Assembly (NCBI RefSeq): GCF_004212215.1
Contig: NZ_QVFV01000002.1
Coordinates: forward strand, 606,482-670,481
Source of the DNA: Leptolyngbya iicbica LK
Lineage (GTDB): Bacteria; Cyanobacteriota; Cyanobacteriia; Phormidesmidales; Phormidesmidaceae
DNA: 64,000 nucleotides
Direction of reading: 5' to 3'
Shown: piece by piece, positions 44,901 through 51,651 of the stretch
Layout of the letters: each line of letters begins with the position of its first letter
How positions within the stretch are numbered: the first letter of the stretch is position 1
Notes under the pieces: model-generated
The model's database searches: none
What the model was told of the DNA's origin: nothing
What the model saw: only the letters and a program-made list of their open reading frames with translations
Program-made: the position numbers and the translations under genes

Positions 44901-46383
44901 GGCGATCGCGGACATCGATGGAACGATCTCAGTTCATGCCCAGCAAGCAGATCAACCCATCATTGAGAACATACCAGATCCGCCCCTGCAACCAGAATCT
45001 GCCCAGACGACGGCTAAGAGAGAAACCGAAGGGCCTGAGTTTCAAGTACAGAGTCTTTTCGACGCCGATCAGTTCAGTTCTTCCCCTCAAAATGGGCATT
45101 GCGACCATTTGGAAAATGATCCGACTTGGCAGGATTCAACCCAAAACTCGATTCCGACAACACCGACACTAAAAACGGCGAAAGTGCCATCTCAGCAGCC
45201 GTTGCCGCAACCCTCTCTCCAAGATGTTGCCGATGAGGTGCGCGGCATTGACTTGGAAATCGTCACAGCCAATCTGGGACTGGAACTCGATCGCTACGAC
45301 AAACATAAGTGGCGCGATGGTGACCACATCATCAGCATCAGTGGCCCCTTATTCATGGACTGGTTAGCGGATCAGGGCGGGCGAGGCGCGATCGACCTGG
45401 TGATGCATGTTCAAGACGTTGAGTTCAAAGCTGCTGTAAAGTGGCTGTCGGGACAAGACTTTTCACATTGTCCAGCCCAGGTCAGCACTTACCAGCACTC
45501 TGGAGAGCGAGAGCCGCGTTCGCTCGCAATGCCAGCCGCTAATGAGCATAGGTGGAATGCTGTCCGAGAATATCTGGTAGAGACTCGCCAGCTCCCAGCA
45601 ATCTTAGTGGATCGGCTGCATGAGCGGGAATTGGTCTATGCCGATGACCATCAAAATGCTGTCTTTGTCCGGCATGGCCTGAAAGGAAATACCTGGACAA
45701 GAGGGGAAGTGACCGGGGCTAGTCTACGGGGCACCTGGGGTGAAGGCAATCGTTATCACGGACTGGCTCCGGGGTCGATCAGGGATCAGGGATGGTTCTG
45801 GCTTGGCACAGGCCACGGCCCCGTTCAGCGAGTATTTCTAACAGAGTCACCCATCGATGCGATGTCCTTGGCTGTACTGGATAAAGGAAGACAGGCTCAG
45901 CCAGGAGTGACAATTTATCTGTCTACAGACGGTTCTGGTGGAGTGCCGATTGAAGCATTGAAACCTGTCATTCAGGAGGGTGGACGAGTGTTCGCAGCTT
46001 TTGATGCTGATCAAGCAGGAACGCTAATGGCTTGGCGCGTTGCAGAGCAGGTGCCTGGGGTAGAACGGTTAATGCCCAAGCATGGCAAAGACTGGAATGA
46101 ACGGTTGATGCATTCTGAGAAATTTGAAAACGTACCTCACTATGCCCATAATGCTGAGATGAATCAGCTCTGGCAGTGGCACCTGACGGCGAAACAATTG
46201 GATAGGCCAGATGCTTACCTGAGCCGCATTACAGAGGTTGCTAAAGATGTCGTAAAGGGAGGAAATCTATCAGCCAAAGCCTCAGTCGCTATGGCTAGAG
46301 ACTTAGCTTGCTTTACACGAATGGTTAAAAAAGAGAAGGTTACACCACGGACTCTTCAAGCAGCAACAGAGGTAGAGAGGTAA
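38914..46383 (+). CDS. Polyvalent protein: methyltransferase, Strawberry-notch helicase, MutS-I-like and DUF3991/Toprim domains
   Basis: The 2489-residue protein is a mosaic. Residues about 90-320 form a SAM-dependent methyltransferase with VYEPTAGHGALL (125-136) and NPPF (184-187), the adenine-N6 signature. Residues 323-496 are low-complexity and Arg/Pro/Ser-rich, over an embedded gene in another frame. Residues about 500-1150 are a Strawberry-notch-type SF2 helicase with GDQTGNGKGR near 595, DESHEAGG near 728 and QMLGRANRFGQ near 1126. Residues about 1913-1997 resemble MutS domain I, with RRFYETFFDDA. Residues about 2100-2190 carry a DUF3991-like block (WRDGDHIISI, GGRGAIDLVMHV), then a Toprim-like part with FLTESPIDAM near 2308 and FDADQAG near 2363. 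Such proteins enter the recipient with conjugative DNA and are thought to protect it, as DarB does for phage P1. It ends the transfer operon. Confidence 0.85.
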   Translation: MEMAHQPELVEFFARHFGTGGSFATITQARKHAAEVLGEPVLPGTALAKQVDEAVEAGVVRTAQAILQTTATIYDIYDRLVDLHDRQPALNVRSSTSVLQQAYSTPIPIAFLASSLAGITSDTTVYEPTAGHGALLLGTNPAKVTVNELNPERAADLRAQGYTVTQFDATEYQPDQRHDVVIANPPFGAVRDEQGQRQRFALPGNRRGTTQIDQAIAFQALKAMKADGRAVLIMGGKLGEEEGLRSDRYNTLESRGFFYPLYQQYRVIQHFSISGELYRKQGAGFPIDVMVIAGRGRSERPLPAAVVPPIYTSFAELKKLIPHERLRHPSPHRPGLRELQPDLETPDNGRPGLIPGAGASRADAPNRSALRAPDESAGAVDDSHLDGRSRGDPARDRSPPRPSPTNSLFSADAAVAVSPQHSGTAPSVGMGRGLERNPRSSQRNSENPLRPAERLELPDQRTTPQRSPDPAGVANGTQRGDDLGNLAELSDRRDELRQLPVATPEPAPKIETQVHNMPYVPRSQGTSPKTLIPANMAAAAQVALQRVEQTHGNIDEFVSQRLGYDSKAAMWQVLYAEQIDSLALAFDQRDRGKIFLNGDQTGNGKGRFGAANLIDARRQGYIPIFVTRQPDLYNAMMNDLADIGKPGFTPFLTNNNLTLRLDDGRVLKTGSSAEQETEMRRLVQQGDLGQGYGAIFTTYSQLQTIKNKEPLRRQFFRALAPRAIFVFDESHEAGGSTGQSQSWKTSGPPNRSEFVRELIDHCAGAVFMSATATKDPAVMDLYARRSDAMQAVSSLGSLARSLQAGGIPLQQMMATKFVASGQLLRRERSFENISFVAQVVPVDREVADGIAAIMRSVDAFDRAKVAALTDLRKDLKQQAKQLGLDNAVGQVGVHSTNFTSLMHNAIDQGLLCQKAEASVQSAIQALQNGEKPLIAVASTMDAFIDWYAKDNGLEPGDELDISFGDVLGRYLERSRDVVLKDFEGLQNRRRLTDEELGADGVAAYDAARELIADTDLSNVPLSSIDYIKWRLHQEGYTVDEVTGRKNIVEYGTDRQMTYGRRSSQETKPQGKIEVVNRFNHGQLDVVILNRSGSTGISLHASEKFADQRPRHMIVAQAERDINQVMQMLGRANRFGQVVEPRFTLLMSDLPAEKRLGALLAKKMASLNANTTASRDSDLSVTNVVDFMNIYGEAVVQEILEDDPELQARLAFPAENLQGSSDIELISRVTGRIPLLPIEEQEALYSLIESETQDLIAQKQAMGENVLSAEQLDLDARTIARMEVIPDDSGIRNEFTGPVYLEVVDAKIPVKPLTQLQVMNTVREVLGMAAIKTVTDHDFDQVQALAEQRAAATLQDLQQQLQTYRHRTMLTKKTPEARGKLSDRLASQLDQITDILTRFPPGTPVQLVSEQSHIVYGVVANVWQRGRQGSPAAPTNWRLQVLTDNHSRQITFPLSKVNTNKDNSVSLLPQATNWDGMDIYTAFDHKQAQQRREAQIFTGNLLRAFEKYPRGQFLNYTDHQRCIRQGLMMPAGFDIEESLRAEPVAFREPYQVKAFLTEVTGNKGVVKTLDEFLVIKTQAAARLGGSQAHGFVLQTPKATSVGGQYFLDQDILAAVGSDFYSVSDRMEAVVPADRIDQVLAVVMQEKKLTLAAFDFKDQARTYLGEALPTLELVESNTFAERGDYVPYVPEPTPQTREQLENLFVEPAEAQPVESGDQSESDRNMSSAQDIEVETTSSAPAPSQPHLEHPIPQPDLSRNTPRIALLKEQTGGAEKQVAKFLHAAGLAEAVLQGEDFHLHIENEPYIPLVVERHGDQLYFTHYLTQNGDMFIDTEMVLGIAKGGYLTLQETAVQSFGGEFRSCDRGFALLFARNINHQDFAEAARVQVEQPQEEEQLAAAEGQLSDKRVEDNQQAFHADVQQYLAVKNQHPETLVLVQTSDRRFYETFFDDAQQVAQTLDLILTSQTSTEPDAEQIPAAGFPVPSLARYLEPLKQVSGVAIADIDGTISVHAQQADQPIIENIPDPPLQPESAQTTAKRETEGPEFQVQSLFDADQFSSSPQNGHCDHLENDPTWQDSTQNSIPTTPTLKTAKVPSQQPLPQPSLQDVADEVRGIDLEIVTANLGLELDRYDKHKWRDGDHIISISGPLFMDWLADQGGRGAIDLVMHVQDVEFKAAVKWLSGQDFSHCPAQVSTYQHSGEREPRSLAMPAANEHRWNAVREYLVETRQLPAILVDRLHERELVYADDHQNAVFVRHGLKGNTWTRGEVTGASLRGTWGEGNRYHGLAPGSIRDQGWFWLGTGHGPVQRVFLTESPIDAMSLAVLDKGRQAQPGVTIYLSTDGSGGVPIEALKPVIQEGGRVFAAFDADQAGTLMAWRVAEQVPGVERLMPKHGKDWNERLMHSEKFENVPHYAHNAEMNQLWQWHLTAKQLDRPDAYLSRITEVAKDVVKGGNLSAKASVAMARDLACFTRMVKKEKVTPRTLQAATEVER
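39881..40402 (+). CDS. Overlapping gene inside the polyvalent gene (173 aa, unknown)
   Basis: Read in the second frame relative to the host gene, this frame starts ATG after ATTCCCC and gives a normal-looking soluble protein rich in Trp, Leu and Glu (FLVRVPPELTLLTEALYEHL, MIRTWMDEAGETQ, PLSEWAEDWSETLVHHN). Codon choice, with mostly C or G in third position, resembles real genes of the window. The host frame over the same bases gives an Arg/Pro/Gly/Ser-rich linker with unusual CGA and GGA codons and no family features. It begins where the methyltransferase domain ends and stops just before the helicase domain. It may be an originally separate gene now bridged by a fused frame. No function is recognised. 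Confidence 0.6.
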   Translation: MRDYATHPPTDQDYESYSLIWKPQTTGDQGLFLVRVPPELTLLTEALYEHLMSLRVRWMIRTWMDEAGETQPETAHRLAQALQILYSQQMPPLLYLPSTQELRPLSEWAEDWSETLVHHNETLRTRFDRQNGWSFPISVQLPSDPPIQQAWQTEHNEEMTLETWLSYLTAEMS

Positions 46384-46674
46384 GAAATATTGATTAAATT
46401 TGTATCATTTCTTGGGCAATGTGGTGATTCCAATTAGTGTAGTGATTCCAATTAAGAATGAGAAAGAAAGTAGCCGTAGATATTAATATCTCATTGCTTT
46501 TCTTCTCAAGCTTATCTCGAATGAGCATATCACTACCTATAGAAGTTCATGAGCTTTGATAATTTAAGTCATACAGTGTAAGTAGGTGGACAGAATTAAT
46601 GAGCATCCCGGTGACGGTGTCGTAAGGCTTTCAGAAGCTCAGAGCTACGTTTAATTACGTTCATGTACTTAGTA
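46384..46674. other. Intergenic region between the transfer operon and the metal island
   Basis: AT-rich, with no gene. An 18-base tandem duplication containing GTGATTCCAATTA occurs at 46424-46436 and 46442-46454. The region marks a composition and function change between conjugation genes and metal resistance genes. Confidence 0.5.
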
Positions 46675-48390
46675 TTACGGAATATCACTTATGGCACGCT
46701 CTAACTCGACTAATGAGCGATTGTAACCAACTCTCGCTTGTACTAAATTGACTTCGGCATCGGTGAGCTCCGATTGAGCGTTTAAGATATCTAGTTGAGT
46801 GCCGACCCCAGCGTCAAACCGTAAGGTTGCTAAATCCAATGCTTCTTGAGCCTGCTCAACGGCAATGGTGGCAGTATCGATATTGGTCAAGTTAGAGGTC
46901 AGTGTGTAGTAGGCACTTTCAACTTCGAGTCTGATAGTGTTGCGGGTTTCCTCAAAGTTTTGCTCTGCAATTGCGATATCCAGTTCACGCTGACGGGATC
47001 TAGCTTGAGCAGCGCCACCTTCAAAGAGAGTCCAAGATGCCCGAATACCTATCTGATAATCATCTGAGAAGCGACCATCCTGAGTTAGGGTATCACTGAC
47101 TTGATAATTTGCAAACAGGTCAACTTGCGGACCCAACGCAGCAAGTTCGACCCGTCGAAGTTGCTCGTTGATATCTCGCTGAATCAGCTGTTGCTCTAGC
47201 TCCACTCGATTTTGATAAGCAGCGATGATGCTTTCTTCTAAGGTGAGAGGCCAACTTCCAGAAAGTTGGACAGGCAATGTTGTGATGCTGAGAAACGGAG
47301 GGACATTGAGGCGACGCGCCAGACTTCGTTCGGCAACTTGACGCGCTCGTTCAGAGTTGACCAAATCCTGACGAGCATTTGCTACCTGTACCTCTGCGCG
47401 TAAAACATCAAAACGAGTTCCGACTCCGACGTCTTCGCGTAAGCGAGTGTCTCTGAGGTTCCGTTCTGCCTCTTCTAGAAAAGCCTGGCTGATGCGGATG
47501 GTTTCAATCGCAGCTTGGAGGTCATAATACTCATTGGCAGTATTAAGTCTCAGCTCTTCTTGACGGCGCTCTACCTCTAACTCATTAAGTCGAACTTGTT
47601 CCTCGGCAGCACTAACAGAGGCCGCACGTCTCCCAGAGGAGTATAGGTTGTAGGCTACATCCAGCTGAGCAGAAAGTGCTACACCCAATTCTTCAGAGGT
47701 ATTGCTTTGAAAAGTAACCCCTCCATCAGGCGTAGGAACTAGAGAAGAACTACTCTGAGTTGTGTTTTGTCCCTGTAAGGTACCGTTTACAGCAAAGGTA
47801 GGTAAGTAATCTGCCTGAGCTTCTCTGAGGGCTGCTTGACTTTGCTCTAGTTCTAATAGAGCAACTTGTAGATCAGGATTATTACGGTAGGCAAGCTCAA
47901 TGGCTTCCTCAAGACTCAGGGGCTGTACTCCAATAATTTCAACTTCTTCAGGTCGAGTTTGAATAAGTAGTGGGTTTGGCTCGGGTTCAAGATGCTGAAG
48001 CGAATCAGACGCTCCATTTTCCTGTTCTAAAGGTGGCCTAGTGACGGGATTAGAGGGTGAAATCTGTTGAGAATCATCATCGCGATCGCCATTAGTATCA
48101 GATCTGGGTAAAGGGCTAAAAGGTACAGCGTCTAAAGGCTCTGTAGATTCTGCAGGAATCGCCTGACTCATGGATGTGGACATAGCAGCAAATGTTTCTT
48201 CAGGAGAAAGACTATTTGCTTTTTTCAACTTTTCCGCAGACTCAGGCACTAAAGAAGTCTGGACAAATTGATGGGAATTAGAAGTTGCCTCGGCGGAAAT
48301 GCTCCATCCTATAATTATTGAAAATGGCAAAGCTATCGCCATGTCCCACTTAAGGCGAACTAGCCATTGAGAATGCATATCTTGCTGCAT
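46675..48390 (-). CDS. TolC-type outer membrane efflux protein
   Basis: The protein is about 571 residues. A signal peptide (MAIALPFSIIIGWSISAEA) is followed by a Pro/Ser-rich, acidic spacer of about 110 residues. Two OEP repeats come next, each with long helices and barrel strands (EEAIELAYRNNPDLQVALLE at the first, LEESIIAAYQNRVELEQQLI at the second). TolC channels connect RND pumps to the outside, and this one is probably the exit for the metal RND pump at 58764-64000. ATG 48390 is preferred because it places the signal peptide at the N-terminus; the frame is open to GTG 48522. It is the last gene of a leftward operon with 48580-49302. Confidence 0.88.
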   Translation of the reverse strand: MQQDMHSQWLVRLKWDMAIALPFSIIIGWSISAEATSNSHQFVQTSLVPESAEKLKKANSLSPEETFAAMSTSMSQAIPAESTEPLDAVPFSPLPRSDTNGDRDDDSQQISPSNPVTRPPLEQENGASDSLQHLEPEPNPLLIQTRPEEVEIIGVQPLSLEEAIELAYRNNPDLQVALLELEQSQAALREAQADYLPTFAVNGTLQGQNTTQSSSSLVPTPDGGVTFQSNTSEELGVALSAQLDVAYNLYSSGRRAASVSAAEEQVRLNELEVERRQEELRLNTANEYYDLQAAIETIRISQAFLEEAERNLRDTRLREDVGVGTRFDVLRAEVQVANARQDLVNSERARQVAERSLARRLNVPPFLSITTLPVQLSGSWPLTLEESIIAAYQNRVELEQQLIQRDINEQLRRVELAALGPQVDLFANYQVSDTLTQDGRFSDDYQIGIRASWTLFEGGAAQARSRQRELDIAIAEQNFEETRNTIRLEVESAYYTLTSNLTNIDTATIAVEQAQEALDLATLRFDAGVGTQLDILNAQSELTDAEVNLVQARVGYNRSLVELERAISDIP

Positions 48391-48579
48391 AGGAAATTCC
48401 AAAAGATACACGATGGAGACTACAGCCGAAGAGGAAACTTTAAAGAGGCGAAAATTTCCACCCAAAAAAATCCCTGGGCTTATTTGCAAAGCTAGGAGAG
48501 TAAAATTTTCAGAACTCGTCACTTTCTCTTTCCAGGATTTGAATTGTCTTCTCGTACCTAGGAGAAGAAACTGGAAGAT

Positions 48580-48870
48580 TTAAGGAGTCTTCTTACGCTT
48601 GCGCACGGGTGATTGTAACCACATCAGAAAACCACTAATGACCAATGTCAAGAGTCCTAGTGCGTTGAGAATAGGGTAAATAAAGTCCAAATTGAGTTGC
48701 CCAAATTTGCCCCGATGCAGCTCTAAAAGCCAGAGAAAGTCGTTGGCGCGATCGCTCGCAACTGCAAATTGAAACAGGACTCCTGTAGTCAGGGTCAGTA
48801 GCAGTGGCAATACCATCACGGGCACTAACGCAGTATGTAACTGACGTAAACGAGCACGATTAATGTTCAT
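48580..48870 (-). CDS. Small PepSY-associated-type membrane protein
   Basis: The 96-residue protein has two membrane helices (LVPVMVLPLLLTLTTGVLFQ and PILNALGLLTLVISGFLMW) separated by ELHRGKFGQL. His in RQLHTALVPVMV and in LLELHRG fits PepSY-associated TM proteins, which often accompany metal or haem handling genes. It lies 15 bases after the preceding gene in the same leftward operon. Confidence 0.6.
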   Translation of the reverse strand: MNINRARLRQLHTALVPVMVLPLLLTLTTGVLFQFAVASDRANDFLWLLELHRGKFGQLNLDFIYPILNALGLLTLVISGFLMWLQSPVRKRKKTP

Positions 48871-48885
48871 TACTAAGTCAATAGT

Positions 48886-49302
48886 TTACGAAGACTGTAG
48901 CTGTTTCTTTAGATACTGCAGCAGGAATGGCCCAACAACAATTAGAGCGAATAGTGATTCCCCTAAACCAATTCCAATGGCACCCACGTTAGCTTGAAGT
49001 AATGAAGAAGACGGCTCTTCCGAGGTGACAGGCACTTCTTCAACAGAAGATGCATCGGTATCGGTGCTCATCGGCATATCCGCTGATGGCATAACCGTTC
49101 CATCGGAATGGGTCATACTATCGGTTTGCTCAGAGGAGCTTTCAGCTGAATCACCTGCAGACGAAGGTTCCGCTGGCTCTGAGCTTTGAGAGTCGTGATG
49201 ACCAACGTGGCCTATTGCATTCTCAATCCACAGCAGGTGAGTCGCGATCGCAGTCCCTCCCCCTACCAAAAACTTGCGATGCTGCTTCGTCGAATGAGCC
49301 AT
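48886..49302 (-). CDS. Hypothetical exported Met/Ser-rich protein of the metal operon
   Basis: The 138-residue protein has an N-terminal His-containing segment (WIENAIGHVGHHDSQSS), an acidic Ser/Met/Asp-rich middle (MPSADMPMSTDTDASSVEEV) and a C-terminal membrane helix (ESLFALIVVGPFLLQYLKKQ). Met, His and Asp clusters fit loose copper or silver binding in the periplasm. No family was recognised. It is the first gene of the leftward operon, with a direct-repeat box 117 bases upstream. Confidence 0.6.
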   Translation of the reverse strand: MAHSTKQHRKFLVGGGTAIATHLLWIENAIGHVGHHDSQSSEPAEPSSAGDSAESSSEQTDSMTHSDGTVMPSADMPMSTDTDASSVEEVPVTSEEPSSSLLQANVGAIGIGLGESLFALIVVGPFLLQYLKKQLQSS

Positions 49303-49418
49303 ACCGCTTAATCTCCTAAATCTCTACAAAAGGAAGCTTCACAAACAGACTATAAATCATTGCGAAGCGTTGCGAAATGCTGATTATTTCGCTGTCAATG
49401 ACAGTTTGTTATCTGAAG

Positions 49419-49435
49419 ATGAAATCAGGGTGAAA
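49419..49435 (-). promoter_or_regulatory. Direct-repeat box 1, facing the leftward TolC operon
   Basis: On the minus strand the site reads TTTCAC-CCTGA-TTTCAT, two half sites 11 bases apart. That spacing fits an OmpR/PhoB-family regulator such as CopR. It lies 117 bases before the ATG at 49302. Confidence 0.6.
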
Positions 49436-49700
49436 TGACAATTTGGTTTTGCTCACTTAGGCTTTATTGCCTGAAATAGCTCAAATGGCTTTTATCAGAC
49501 TTGTGCCAACGCAAGCGCCTTGCGATATTTTTGCACCAAAGATTTGGCTAGTGTAAACGATCTGTCTGCATGACGTGCTGGCAATGCTACTGGGCATGGC
49601 CTAAATGAATGCTCTGGAAATGTCTCTAAGGAACGCAGAAAATAGAGCCTGTGACGAATCCAGCCATTCAGAGAAAAATCGAGCGTCCCAGGTTTTCTTG

Positions 49701-49733
49701 TTTCACTCTCATTTCACTATTCCAGAATATAGT
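49701..49733 (+). promoter_or_regulatory. Direct-repeat box 2 and -10 box of the copA promoter
   Basis: TTTCAC-TCTCA-TTTCAC (49701-49717) is followed after 10 bases by TATAGT (49728-49733). This is the usual geometry of a promoter activated by an OmpR-family regulator bound over the -35 region. The copA start codon is 73 bases downstream. Confidence 0.65.
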
Positions 49734-49806
49734 CCTTAGTTGATGCTGGAGGCATAGGCCCGAAGCGCTAAAACCTTTACTTGATGAGTCACAAGGCGAT
49801 ACACAC

Positions 49807-51651
49807 ATGGCTTTTCTGAATCGACGTAGTTTTCTGCGCTTTACGGCAGGCGCAGGCTTGGGTTTTGGGTTGAGTGCTCTTTTGCCAGCATACGCAAGAC
49901 AGGGCTTATCTTTAAGCAAAGCTAGCCAGGGTATCGATTACCCCGGTGTAATCGACTACCCCGATGTAATCGACTACCCCGATGTAATCGACCTCCAAGT
50001 TCAGGAAACAGCCATTCAACTGGGTGGACGGAGCGCAAAAGCTTTGACAACGAATGGCTCTATACCTGGTCCTTTAATTCGCCTGCGAGAAGGCCAAAAC
50101 ATTTCCATTAATGTCACTAACCAGCTCAATGAAGATACTTCCATTCACTGGCACGGCATTATCCTGCCGCCTGAGATGGATGGTGTTCCCGGAGTTAGTT
50201 TTGCTGGCATCAAATCAGGGCAGACGTTTACATATCGGTTTCCGGTAACCCAGAGTGGCACCTACTGGTATCACAGCCACAGCGGATTACAGGAGCAACA
50301 AGGACACTTTGGGCCGATTGTTATCGATCCAGCCGAACCAGAACCCTTCGAATATGACCAAGATTACGTGGTGATGCTTTCCGACTGGACGTTTGAAGAT
50401 CCCCATAGCGTTCTGGCTAATCTGAAGCGCATGTCGCCTTATTACAACTATCAAAGGCGGACAGTAGCCAACCTGGCTGAGGATGGCGAATGGAGAAGGA
50501 TGCGCATGGACCCAACAGACATTGCGGATGTCACTGGAGCAACGTATACCTACTTGATGAATGGAATCGAGCCAGATGCCAACTGGACAGCTCTATTTCA
50601 GCCAGGAGATAAGGTTCGGCTGCGATTTGTCAATGCTTCTGCGATGACCTATTTTGATGTGCGTATTCCCGGTCTCAAAATGACTGTTGTTCAAGCAGAC
50701 GGGCAAAACATACAACCCGTAGCTGTTGATGAATTCAGAATTGCCGTGGCCGAAACCTACGACGTTATTGTAGAGCCCCAAGACGAGCAGGCTTATACAA
50801 TCTTTGCCGAAACGATGGATCGTAGCGGTTACGCACGCGGCACCCTAGCTATAAGTACAGGGTTAGAAGCCCCTCTGCCAGAACGGCGCGAACGGCCACT
50901 GCGTACGATGGCCGACATGGGAATGGATCATGGTTCAATGGATGCCGATTTGCCGACCATGGATCCCAATATGTCTTGCATGAGTAGCGATGCCCCCATG
51001 ACAGATGACATGAGTGGGATGAGTAGCGATGCCCCCATGACAGATGACATGAGTGGCACGAGTAGCGATGCTCCCATGACAGATGACATGTCTTGTCCGG
51101 GCAGCAGTTCTATGGTGCCCCATGGTCCCGATAGCCATGGTGCGGGAAATTCTGGCGTTCCTATGATGGTAGGAAGTCGTATGCATGAACCAGGGACAGG
51201 TCTAGAAAATACTGGAACTCGTGTTTTGGTTTACACCGACTTGCGCAGCATCAACCCAGGATACGACCAGCGATCGCCAGAGCGAGAACTAGAGTTGCAC
51301 CTTACCGGCAACATGGAGCGATACATGTGGTCTTTTGACGGTAAAAAATATTCTGAAGAGAAAGAACTTACCTTCTACAACGGCGAACGCCTACGGCTAG
51401 TATTTGTGAATGACACCATGATGGAACACCCCATTCACCTACATGGAATGTGGATGGAAGTAGATAATGGTGCAGGGGAATACAAACCTCGCAAGCATAC
51501 TATTAACGTTAAACCAGCCGAAAGACTTCCCGTAGAAATTAATGTCGATGCCCCCGGTAGATGGGCTTTTCACTGCCATCTGCTTTATCACATGGAAGTT
51601 GGCATGTTCCGCACCGTAGCGGTTATTGACCCTTTATCGGAGGTGCGTTAG
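49807..51651 (+). CDS. copA: Multicopper oxidase, CopA-type
   Basis: The 614-residue protein has a Tat signal (NRRSFLRFTAGAGLGFGLSA) and the four copper-binding blocks of multicopper oxidases: HWHGI, WYHSHSG, HPIHLHGMWM and HCHLLYHMEVGM. A Met-rich insert (three MSSDAPMTDDMSG-like units, about residues 392-430) is typical of CopA/PcoA proteins that bind and oxidise Cu(I) in the periplasm. A second repeat, IDYPDV (about 43-60), lies after the signal. copB follows directly. The upstream direct-repeat box and -10 box suggest copper-responsive activation. Confidence 0.92.
   Translation: MAFLNRRSFLRFTAGAGLGFGLSALLPAYARQGLSLSKASQGIDYPGVIDYPDVIDYPDVIDLQVQETAIQLGGRSAKALTTNGSIPGPLIRLREGQNISINVTNQLNEDTSIHWHGIILPPEMDGVPGVSFAGIKSGQTFTYRFPVTQSGTYWYHSHSGLQEQQGHFGPIVIDPAEPEPFEYDQDYVVMLSDWTFEDPHSVLANLKRMSPYYNYQRRTVANLAEDGEWRRMRMDPTDIADVTGATYTYLMNGIEPDANWTALFQPGDKVRLRFVNASAMTYFDVRIPGLKMTVVQADGQNIQPVAVDEFRIAVAETYDVIVEPQDEQAYTIFAETMDRSGYARGTLAISTGLEAPLPERRERPLRTMADMGMDHGSMDADLPTMDPNMSCMSSDAPMTDDMSGMSSDAPMTDDMSGTSSDAPMTDDMSCPGSSSMVPHGPDSHGAGNSGVPMMVGSRMHEPGTGLENTGTRVLVYTDLRSINPGYDQRSPERELELHLTGNMERYMWSFDGKKYSEEKELTFYNGERLRLVFVNDTMMEHPIHLHGMWMEVDNGAGEYKPRKHTINVKPAERLPVEINVDAPGRWAFHCHLLYHMEVGMFRTVAVIDPLSEVR
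49933..49992 (+). repeat. 18-base tandem repeat in copA (IDYPDV units)
   Basis: Three to four units of ATCGACTACCCCGATGTA follow the Tat signal region and encode IDYPDV repeats. They keep the frame and are probably a flexible, acidic spacer. Confidence 0.85.
50980..51096 (+). repeat. 39-base tandem repeat in copA (Met-rich units)
   Basis: Three nearly identical units encode MSSDAPMTDDMSG. Met-rich repeats of this kind bind Cu(I) in CopA-type proteins, and copy number can vary without a frameshift. Confidence 0.85.

Larger units (their letters stand above)
49303..49806. other. Divergent regulatory region of the copper genes
   Basis: No gene is supported in these 500 bases. Two direct-repeat boxes of the same type lie here, one facing the leftward operon (49419-49435) and one facing copA (49701-49717). 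Confidence 0.6.

Noticed and set aside
50935-51186. His-rich minus-strand frame inside copA
   Set aside because: The His repeats are only the complement of the Met-rich tandem repeat of copA; no independent gene signal exists.
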